Shown one piece after another: positions 6,614 through 12,265 of a stretch of DNA of 12,265 bases. The stretch spans positions 1 through 12,265 of the forward strand of contig CAYRRA010000134.1 of NCBI GenBank assembly GCA_964426355.1. Reading direction: 5' to 3'. A model generated the notes under the pieces. That model was given only the letters and a program-made list of their open reading frames with translations. It was not told where the DNA came from and did no database searches. The DNA comes from JAJFTV01 sp964426355. Lineage in GTDB: Bacteria; Chloroflexota; Anaerolineae; Anaerolineales; Anaerolineaceae. The position numbers were made by a program, and so were the translations under genes. Each line of letters starts with the position of its first letter. Positions within the stretch are counted from its first letter, which is position 1.

Positions 6614-7225
6614 ATGGAAATAAACATTGAACAAATCCAACATTTTCATGGTCACATGTGTCCCGGCTTGGCGATTGGTATTCGCGTTGCTGAAAAAGCC
6701 ATTTCAGAAATGGGGGAAAGACCAGGAGATGAACAGGTGGTTGCACTGGTGGAAACGGATAATTGTGCTGTAGATGCCATTCAATTTATCACAGGTTGCA
6801 CCTTTGGAAAAGGAAACCTTATTCATTTGGATTATGGGAAAAACGCATTCCGTTTCATTCGAAGAAAAGATGGAAAAGCCATCCGAATTGTTGTAATTCC
6901 TGATTCGGGAAATAAGACATCTCTGGAAGAAGAAGCCCTAATGGAAAGAGTTCGTTCCAAAACGGAAACGGAAGATGACCGCCAAAAATCTGCAATGATT
7001 CGGCAGGCTCGCATTGACTTTATTTTAAGTGCTGCCATCGATGAGTTGGTGGAAGTACAGCAGATCAATGCGGAAATCCCTGCTCGCGCCCGTATTTTTA
7101 ATTCGGTTGCCTGTGATCAATGCAATGAAAAAACCATGGAAACCCGTTTACGCTTATTGGGTGGAAAAAAATATTGCACAGAATGCTTTAACAAAATCAT
7201 GGCTGCTTCATCTCGATATGATTGA
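6614..7225 (+). CDS. FmdE-family protein with C-terminal zinc finger
   Basis: Member of the FmdE family (PF02663), named after a protein encoded with molybdenum formylmethanofuran dehydrogenase in methanogens. Most bacterial members have no proven activity. The 203-residue protein starts with the family hallmark HFHGHMCPGLAIG (10-22, with H12, H14 and C16), followed by TDNCAVDAIQFITGCTFGKGNL (48-69, C51, D54, C62), the putative metal or cofactor site. After a charged helical middle, four cysteines, C167-x2-C170 and C188-x2-C191, form the treble-clef zinc finger seen in known family structures. I chose ATG 6614 because AGAGG lies four bases before it and because the frame's more upstream starts precede the -10 box. 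It is the first gene of the operon; the next starts 14 bases later. The link to a metal importer suggests metal or metal-cofactor handling. There is no formylmethanofuran dehydrogenase here. Confidence 0.9.
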   Translation: MEINIEQIQHFHGHMCPGLAIGIRVAEKAISEMGERPGDEQVVALVETDNCAVDAIQFITGCTFGKGNLIHLDYGKNAFRFIRRKDGKAIRIVVIPDSGNKTSLEEEALMERVRSKTETEDDRQKSAMIRQARIDFILSAAIDELVEVQQINAEIPARARIFNSVACDQCNEKTMETRLRLLGGKKYCTECFNKIMAASSRYD

Positions 7226-7239
7226 TACAGGTGATTCTC

Positions 7240-7695
7240 ATGGAACTCAAACAAGTCGGTGTTATTCATAGTCCATTTCAGGAGCGCAAAGACGCTCCCA
7301 GACAAGGGCGTTTATCGGCAATTGAGATGGTTATTGAGATATTCCCTGAATTTGAAGATTGCTTGTTAGCTATTGAAAATACCTCTCACATTTTTGTGCT
7401 GTATTGGGGAGATCGCGCGAATCGAGAGATTCACCAATCCCCCACCCCTTTTAGTAAAGAGCCGGTAGGCGTTTTTGTCAGCCGTTCACCAAACAGACCG
7501 AACCCAATTGCGATTTGTATTGCAAATCTGCTGAGAAGAGAAGAAAACAAGCTCATTGTCAGTGGTTTGGATGCACTGGATAATAGCCCACTGTTGGATA
7601 TTAAGGTGTATTCTTCGGCGATTGACAGTATTCCGGATGCGATACACAAGCACATGCCTGCTGCTCCAATCAATACTTATCCCTATAAATCATAA
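7240..7695 (+). CDS. TrmO/TsaA-like protein (short, single-domain form)
   Basis: Belongs to the TsaA/YaeB/TrmO family (UPF0066), whose E. coli member N6-methylates t6A37 of tRNA-Thr using SAM. The 151-residue protein holds the conserved beta-barrel core: GVIHSPF at 7-13, the signature SRSPNRPNPIAI at 81-92, and LDALDNSPLLDIKVY at 110-124. It lacks the extra C-terminal domain of the 235-residue E. coli enzyme, as archaeal and many anaerobe versions do. ATG 7240 is preferred over TTG 7222 because AGGTG sits six bases before it and TTG overlaps the end of the FmdE gene. Its stop overlaps the permease ATG by one base (TAATG), so it is translationally coupled to the importer. That position makes a role on a small metal-related molecule possible instead of tRNA; this is inference. 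Confidence 0.88.
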   Translation: MELKQVGVIHSPFQERKDAPRQGRLSAIEMVIEIFPEFEDCLLAIENTSHIFVLYWGDRANREIHQSPTPFSKEPVGVFVSRSPNRPNPIAICIANLLRREENKLIVSGLDALDNSPLLDIKVYSSAIDSIPDAIHKHMPAAPINTYPYKS

Positions 7696-8780
7696 TGGCT
7701 GAAAAAGTACAAGAATTGATCAAGAATTCATCCATAGAAGCGTTTATTCACCAATCCCGGCAAAAGCGCTTAATTATTACAGTATTGCTGCTGCTGACTA
7801 TTGTAATAGGGATCATTGCCATTAATGCAGGTGCAGCCAACACTAATCCGTTGCAAGTGTTGCGGGTGTTGCTGCACTTAGAAACGGGCATCTCAAGCAT
7901 TGTGATCTGGAATATTCGCTTGCCACGGGTTATTGCGGGTATGGTAGCCGGTGCAGGACTGGCGGTTGGGGGTTGTGTAATGCAAACCTGTTTACGTAAC
8001 CCCCTGGCTTCCCCATCCACTTTAGGAATATCGAATGCCGCCGCTTTTGGCGCAAATCTAGCCATTGTCTTTTTCGGCGCTGGTGCCATTCACAGTAATA
8101 CGCATGATGCCGTATTTATTGCGAACCCTTATTCGGTTACATTGTTTGCTTTTGCTTTTTCTTTGTTGGCAATGATGCTGATTTTAATGTTAGCACGGCT
8201 GAGAGGTTTTTCTCCTGAGTCCGTTGTGCTTGCCGGGGTAGCTTTCGGCTCATTGTTTTCAGCTGGTTCCACATTGGTGCAGTATTTCGCAGAAGATGTT
8301 CAGGTAGCTGCCATGGTGTTCTGGACATTTGGTGATTTGGGTCGTGTTTCCTGGAAAGAAGTTGGAATTCTTTCTGTAGCGATACTTTTCGCTATTCTTT
8401 TGTTTCAATTTTACCGCTGGGATTACAACGCACTGGATAGTAGCGAAGATACAGCTAAGGGGCTGGGCGTTCAGGTGGATAAAATCCGCTTTCGCAGCAT
8501 GTTTGTGGCTTCTTTGATTACGGCTGTATCGGTCTCATTCATGGGCATTATTGGTTTTGTTGGGCTTATTGCGCCGCAAATGATGCGCAGGATTTTAGGA
8601 GTGGATCACCGATTTCTGATACCTGCTTCAGCGATTACCGGTGCAGCATTGTTGTTGTTCTCTGATACCCTGGCTCGTACGATTATTTCGCCAGTTGTAT
8701 TGCCAGTGGGTGCCATTACTTCCTTTTTTGGCGCTCCCTTGTTCTTATTCCTGCTGGCAAAAGGATATTCGCGAAGATGA
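7695..8780 (+). CDS. ABC importer permease, FecCD/BtuC family
   Basis: Membrane subunit of a type II ABC importer. Of the 361 residues, the first 30 are cytosolic and the rest is consistent with about ten transmembrane helices. Family signatures are RLPRVIAGMVAGAGLAVGG (about 75-93), MQTCLRNPLASPSTLGISNAA (a conserved periplasmic/helix segment), the coupling-helix region near GLGVQVDKIR, and GFVGLIAPQMMRRILGVDHR followed by a typical C-terminal DTLARTI...LPVGAITSFFGAPLF. Relatives import iron-siderophores, cobalamin, heme and, for the H. influenzae MolBC system, molybdate/tungstate, so the class alone does not name the cargo. The start overlaps the preceding stop by one base and the last codons overlap the ATPase start by four bases (ATGA), so the three genes are translated as a coupled set. 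It presumably works as a homodimer, as only one permease gene is present. Confidence 0.95.
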   Translation: MAEKVQELIKNSSIEAFIHQSRQKRLIITVLLLLTIVIGIIAINAGAANTNPLQVLRVLLHLETGISSIVIWNIRLPRVIAGMVAGAGLAVGGCVMQTCLRNPLASPSTLGISNAAAFGANLAIVFFGAGAIHSNTHDAVFIANPYSVTLFAFAFSLLAMMLILMLARLRGFSPESVVLAGVAFGSLFSAGSTLVQYFAEDVQVAAMVFWTFGDLGRVSWKEVGILSVAILFAILLFQFYRWDYNALDSSEDTAKGLGVQVDKIRFRSMFVASLITAVSVSFMGIIGFVGLIAPQMMRRILGVDHRFLIPASAITGAALLLFSDTLARTIISPVVLPVGAITSFFGAPLFLFLLAKGYSRR

Positions 8781-9529
8781 TTCTAAGTGTTCAACATATT
8801 CAATTCAATTATCCTGCGCGCCAGGTGTTGAAAGATATCAATTTTATCATCCATCCAGGAGAATTTGTAGCAGTTCTTGGAACAAATGGGACTGGGAAAA
8901 CCACTTTATTGAAGTGCATTAATCGAATCCTTAAACCTACTGCAGGCAACGTATTTCTGGATGAAGAATCCATTACCCAATTGAGCAACAATGCATTAGC
9001 ACAACGTTTGGGCTATGTAGAACAACAACGCAGCGGGTCCAGGATAATGGTTTTTAATGCAGTACTACTCGGAAGAAAACCCTACATTCAGTGGGATGCA
9101 TCAAAAAAGGATATGTTGATTGCAAGTCAAGCGCTGGAACGTTTGGGGTTGTCAGATTATTCTCTTCGTTATTTGGACGAACTGAGTGGGGGAGAATTGC
9201 AAAAAGTGGTGATTGCCAGAGCTCTGGCACAAGAACCCGATATTTTATTAATGGATGAACCAACCAGTAGTTTGGATTTGAAAAATCAATTGGAGGTTTT
9301 GGAAATCATTCGAGAAATTACCAACGATCAGAATATTTCTGCAGTGGTCACCATGCACGATATTAACCTTGCCTTGCGCTATGCAGACCGGTTCATCTTA
9401 TTGAAAGATAAACAAATTTACGCAGCAGGTGGACAAGAAATTATGACCGCTGAGAATATTGAAAGTATATATTCGGTCCCCGTTACCATCTCATCATATA
9501 ACGGGCATGTATTTGTTGTACCACTTTAA
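8777..9529 (+). CDS. ABC importer ATPase, FecE/BtuD type
   Basis: Nucleotide-binding subunit partnering the permease. The 250 residues carry every required motif: Walker A GTNGTGKTT (35-43, K41), Q-loop VEQQ (81-84), signature LSGGE (136-140), Walker B ILLMDEP (156-162, catalytic E161) and switch histidine H194 (TMHD). The P-loop has T where GPNGSGK is usual at two positions, a tolerated change. Beyond residue 225 it has a short C-terminal tail as in FecE/FhuC-type proteins and no regulatory domain. The ATG lies inside the last codons of the permease (4-base overlap). The lipoprotein gene follows after 26 bases. Confidence 0.96.
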   Translation: MILSVQHIQFNYPARQVLKDINFIIHPGEFVAVLGTNGTGKTTLLKCINRILKPTAGNVFLDEESITQLSNNALAQRLGYVEQQRSGSRIMVFNAVLLGRKPYIQWDASKKDMLIASQALERLGLSDYSLRYLDELSGGELQKVVIARALAQEPDILLMDEPTSSLDLKNQLEVLEIIREITNDQNISAVVTMHDINLALRYADRFILLKDKQIYAAGGQEIMTAENIESIYSVPVTISSYNGHVFVVPL

Positions 9530-9555
9530 ACCAATACTTTGAATGGAGAATAGCA

Positions 9556-10746
9556 ATGAAGAAACAAACCCGAGTTTTATTATCATTGATTGTTGCATTT
9601 GCGTTGTTTTTCAGCGGATGTACATCGACTGAACAAGCTGTACCAGAACCTGTCGCTGAAGAGAAGGCGGGTGTTGCTGAACCCGCAAGCGAAGAAACAT
9701 CACCTGAAAGTGAAGTTGCTGAAGAAGTGGGACAGGAAATCACTGTCACGGATATGATGGGACGAGAGATTACCTTACCAGCCCCAGCGACTCATGTGGT
9801 CGCTATCGGTCCGGGTGCTTTACGGCTTTATGTGTACGCCGGAAATCTGGACTATGTAGTGGGTGTGGAACAGATGGAGACCGGAGATGTCAGCGGAAAG
9901 CCATATATGATCGCCAATCCTGATCTGGCAAGTTTACCGGTCATTGGACAGGGTGGACCTAACAATGCACCAGACCCCGAAAAAATTCTTACCGTTGCAC
10001 CGGATGTCATTTTCAGTACCTATGCAACCGACGCTGCTGCAGCAGATGAATTACAAGCCCAAACCGGCATTCCTGTTATTGTGATTAACTATGGCGGTTT
10101 TGGAGTAACCTCCATTTTCGGTGAAAATATCCAAAAATCTTTGATGGTCATTGGACAAACCATTGGCGATACCTCAAAAGCAGAAAGTTCTTTTGCCTTT
10201 ATCCAGCAGGCGCGTGAAGATCTGGAAGGTCGAACAAAAGATATAGGAGATGCAGATAAACCAAGTGTTTATATTGGTGGATTAGGTTCAAGAGGGACTC
10301 ATGGTATTGAAAGCACACAAGGTGCTTATGCCCTGCTGGATGTGATTCATGCCAATAATGTGGTTGATGAAACCGGGGAATCGGGTTCGGTGATGATTGA
10401 TAAGGAAAAGTTATTGGAATGGAACCCTGACTTCATCTTTGTTGACCAGGGTGGATTTGCTACTGTTTTGGAAGATTATAAAAAAACGCCGGATTTCTAC
10501 AATGCCCTTTCTGCGGTGAAAAATGGACAGCTTTATTCTCAGCTTCCGTATAATTACTATTCAACCAATATTGATACCGCCATTGCTGATGCTTATTTCT
10601 TGGGCAAGGTCATCTATCCGGAAGCCTTTGCCGATATTGATCCAGCAGCAAAGGCAGATGAAATTTATACTGCTTTGCTTGGTGTAGCGATTTATGAACA
10701 AATGAAAGAAAATTTCGGCGGGTTTGGCGAATTGTCCCTGGACTAG
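9556..10746 (+). CDS. Lipoprotein substrate-binding protein of the ABC importer (FecB/TroA-like)
   Basis: Captures the cargo outside the membrane and hands it to the permease. The 396-residue protein starts with a lipoprotein signal (K2-K3, hydrophobic core 7-19, lipobox FSGC with acylated C22). Residues 23-57 are a Pro/Glu/Ala-rich acidic tether, followed by a helical-backbone-type binding domain from about 59 (ITVTDMMGREITLP). Family features include VAIGPGALRL, APDVIFSTYATD, KTPDFYNALSAVKNGQLY and the C-terminal YYSTNIDTAIADAYFLGKVIYPEAF. No HXXH-type metal ligands stand out in the expected cleft, so the cargo may be a chelate or oxyanion rather than a bare cation. GGAG lies seven bases before the ATG. 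It is the last gene of the operon, and a strong terminator follows. Anchoring by lipid plus tether, with no TonB-linked receptor, fits a cell without a porin-type outer membrane. Confidence 0.93.
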   Translation: MKKQTRVLLSLIVAFALFFSGCTSTEQAVPEPVAEEKAGVAEPASEETSPESEVAEEVGQEITVTDMMGREITLPAPATHVVAIGPGALRLYVYAGNLDYVVGVEQMETGDVSGKPYMIANPDLASLPVIGQGGPNNAPDPEKILTVAPDVIFSTYATDAAAADELQAQTGIPVIVINYGGFGVTSIFGENIQKSLMVIGQTIGDTSKAESSFAFIQQAREDLEGRTKDIGDADKPSVYIGGLGSRGTHGIESTQGAYALLDVIHANNVVDETGESGSVMIDKEKLLEWNPDFIFVDQGGFATVLEDYKKTPDFYNALSAVKNGQLYSQLPYNYYSTNIDTAIADAYFLGKVIYPEAFADIDPAAKADEIYTALLGVAIYEQMKENFGGFGELSLD

Positions 10747-11009
10747 TCTCTGCTGGAATAATTTACTGAACAAGCACAAGGGATATTCGGCGAATCGTTC
10801 CTTGTGCTTGTTCTTTTTGTATTAGATTTCCAAGATTGTTTGATAGACAAATTCGTTCGACATGCTGGTTTTTAAGCCTGATTTTATGGTTCAAAAATTA
10901 CAACTCCTCGTAAAAAAAGGCTATTTATCATTTCGTTTTCATCGATTATCATACTGTATGGAAATGGGAATAACTTTGAAATATCAAATAAAAAAGGGAA
11001 GGTTCATTA
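10747..11009. other. Intergenic region between the metal operon and the alcohol dehydrogenase
   Basis: Holds the operon terminator (10768-10818) and then about 190 AT-rich bases with no convincing gene. No promoter for the dehydrogenase could be assigned with confidence; TATCAT or CATACT near 10945-10955 are weak -10 options. The dehydrogenase has a good ribosome site (GGGAAGG, ending seven bases before the ATG). Confidence 0.5.
10768..10818 (+). terminator. Terminator of the FmdE-ABC operon
   Basis: GAACAAGCACAAGG (10768-10781) pairs perfectly with CCTTGTGCTTGTTC (10800-10813); a further GU and AU pair extends the stem to 16 bp, and ATT/AAT can pair within the loop. A run of five T residues follows at 10814. 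This is a strong intrinsic terminator. Confidence 0.92.
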
Positions 11010-12188
11010 ATGGAAAATTTTCAATTGCATCTCAACACCAAAATTCTGTTTGGCAAAGGGCAGTTGGAACAATTACCCACGATCTTAAGCCAGTTCGGAA
11101 AAAAAGTGCTGATCACTTACGGGGGCGGCAGTATCAAGCGAATGGGTTTGTTTGATAAGATCATCGCTTTGCTGGCAGATTTTGAGGTGTTCGAGCTGGA
11201 CGGCATCGATCCCAACCCGCGCGTGGAAAGTGTTGAGGCTGGCGCAAAGCTCTGCCGGGAGAACGGCATCGATGTCATCCTGGCAATGGGTGGCGGCAGC
11301 ACGATCGACTGCTCGAAGGCGATTGCCTCCGCAACCTTTTACGACGGCAGCGCGTGGGAAATGATCAAGAATGCTTCGGGTCCTGACAATCCAAAACCGA
11401 TCACAAAAGCCTTGCCGCTCTGCACCGTTCTGACCCTGGCAGCCACGGGCAGCGAAATGAACGGCGGCGCCGTTATTTCCAACATGCAGACCAGGGAAAA
11501 AATTGGTTTCTTCACTCCGCTCGCTTTACCCAAAGTGTCCATCCTGGACCCGGAGAACACCTATAGCGTTCCCGCCAACCAGACAGCAGCCGGCGCGGCG
11601 GATATCATGTCGCATGTGCTGGAGTTGTACTTCAACCACAACGGGGCATTTGTTACAGACCGGATCTGTGAAGGCTTGCTCCAGGCGGTCATCCAGTACG
11701 CTCCCATCGCAATGAAAGACCCACAGAACTACGAAGCCAGAGCCAATCTCATGTGGGCTGGCACGTTAGCCCTCAACGGGCTCTCCGGCGTTGGCAGAGC
11801 CAGGCAAGCCTGGACGGTGCATCCCATCGAGCACGAGCTCTCCGCTTATTATGACATCACTCACGGCGTGGGTCTGGCAATCCTGACCCCGCGATGGATG
11901 CGCTACGTATTGAGCGACGCCACCGTGAGCAAATTCGCAGAATATGGCGTTAATGTGTGGGGATTGGATGCCAACCAGGACAGCTATACCCTCGCAAACA
12001 AAGCCATCGATGCCACCGAGGAATTTTGGCGAAGCCTTGACATCCCGATGACCCTGGCGGAAGTTGGGATTGGGGAAGAATATCTTGAAGCGATGGCAGA
12101 TCATGCCGTGCAGATCGGCGGCTTGCAGTATGCCTTTGTGCCCCTGAACCAGCAGGATGTCCTCGCCATTTTGAAGATGTGTTTATAA
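11010..12188 (+). CDS. Iron-containing NAD(P)-dependent alcohol dehydrogenase, YqhD/butanol dehydrogenase type
   Basis: Group III metal-dependent dehydrogenase that reduces aldehydes to alcohols, or the reverse, with NAD(P)H; cytosolic. The 392 residues include the nucleotide-binding YGGGSIKRMG (37-46) and MGGGSTIDCSKAIA (93-106), GIDPNPRVESV (65-75), and TLAATGSEMNGG (142-153). The metal ligands sit at D198 and H202 (AADIMSHVLE), H271 (VHPIEHELSA) and H285 (DITHGVGLA), exactly the spacing of D194/H198/H267/H281 in E. coli YqhD. The closeness to the YqhD/BDH subgroup suggests NADPH use and broad short-chain aldehyde substrates. It stands alone, with its own terminator. Its GC content and codon choice (ATC, GCC, CGC) are clearly higher in GC than those of the preceding operon, hinting at separate origins. 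Confidence 0.95.
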   Translation: MENFQLHLNTKILFGKGQLEQLPTILSQFGKKVLITYGGGSIKRMGLFDKIIALLADFEVFELDGIDPNPRVESVEAGAKLCRENGIDVILAMGGGSTIDCSKAIASATFYDGSAWEMIKNASGPDNPKPITKALPLCTVLTLAATGSEMNGGAVISNMQTREKIGFFTPLALPKVSILDPENTYSVPANQTAAGAADIMSHVLELYFNHNGAFVTDRICEGLLQAVIQYAPIAMKDPQNYEARANLMWAGTLALNGLSGVGRARQAWTVHPIEHELSAYYDITHGVGLAILTPRWMRYVLSDATVSKFAEYGVNVWGLDANQDSYTLANKAIDATEEFWRSLDIPMTLAEVGIGEEYLEAMADHAVQIGGLQYAFVPLNQQDVLAILKMCL

Positions 12189-12190
12189 CC

Positions 12191-12212
12191 CGCTCCTGGA
12201 TCGCGCTCCTGG
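12191..12212. repeat. Short direct repeat after the dehydrogenase
   Basis: CGCTCCTGG occurs twice (12191-12199 and 12204-12212), with four bases between. It may be replication slippage; no function is evident. Confidence 0.4.
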
Positions 12213-12224
12213 GGCGGTTGACAA

Positions 12225-12252
12225 AAAACGGCTGACGCGCGTCAGCCGTTTT
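12225..12252. terminator. Terminator of the alcohol dehydrogenase
   Basis: AAAACGGCTGAC (12225-12236) and GTCAGCCGTTTT (12241-12252) form a perfect 12-bp stem on a GCGC loop, ending in T4 on the plus strand and, read the other way, T6. It can act on transcripts from either side. Confidence 0.85.
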
Positions 12253-12265
12253 GACATCCTGGGTG

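Noticed and set aside
10862..11155. Plus-strand open frame of 97 residues over the start of the dehydrogenase
   Set aside because: Its second half is the dehydrogenase in the wrong frame, and the first half is AT-rich spacer with no ribosome site.

Overview
The window looks like ordinary chromosome from a bacterium with a Gram-positive-like (monoderm) or Chloroflexota-type cell plan. A member of the Chloroflexota, near Anaerolineae, is my best guess. The guess rests on the mix of a bacterial GH3-family adenylating enzyme, a UbiE-like methyltransferase, a 7TM histidine-kinase-type sensor N-terminus, and a metal importer whose binding protein is a lipoprotein on a long acidic tether with no TonB receptor nearby. 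It is an inference, not something the sequence proves. I see no transposase, integrase, phage gene or CRISPR array.

Layout. (1) Positions 1-3191, minus strand: a tightly packed, translationally coupled operon of a class I methyltransferase, a GH3-type acyl-adenylating enzyme, and a multi-pass membrane sensor. The sensor frame ends at TAA (26-28), but the frame beyond that stop still reads as the expected family continuation, so the gene appears broken by one nonsense change. (2) 3543-4577, minus: a membrane-anchored diguanylate cyclase with intact GGEEF and inhibitory site. (3) 4769-5875, plus: alanine racemase, divergent from the cyclase. It converges on a tRNA-Val(CAC) gene (6064-6140, minus) across a strong bidirectional terminator. 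(4) 6141-6613: an AT-rich 473-base regulatory region ending in a promoter that carries a perfect 7+7 inverted repeat between its -35 and -10 boxes. (5) 6614-10746, plus: a five-gene operon made of an FmdE-like zinc-finger protein, a short TrmO/TsaA-like protein, and a complete FecCD-type ABC importer (permease, ATPase, lipoprotein), closed by a strong terminator. (6) 11010-12188, plus: an iron-containing (YqhD/butanol-dehydrogenase type) alcohol dehydrogenase of visibly higher GC, followed by its own terminator.

How the genes work together. The most interesting unit is region 5. The importer is of the type that carries iron-siderophore, cobalamin, heme or, in the MolBC case, molybdate/tungstate. 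FmdE and the TrmO-like protein are co-transcribed with it, which suggests a metal-acquisition and handling module controlled by a metal-responsive repressor at the palindrome; the metal cannot be read from the sequence. The GH3-methyltransferase pair in region 1 may make and modify an acyl conjugate, with the (now broken) sensor as a co-transcribed regulator. The racemase, tRNA, cyclase and dehydrogenase are free-standing single-gene units.
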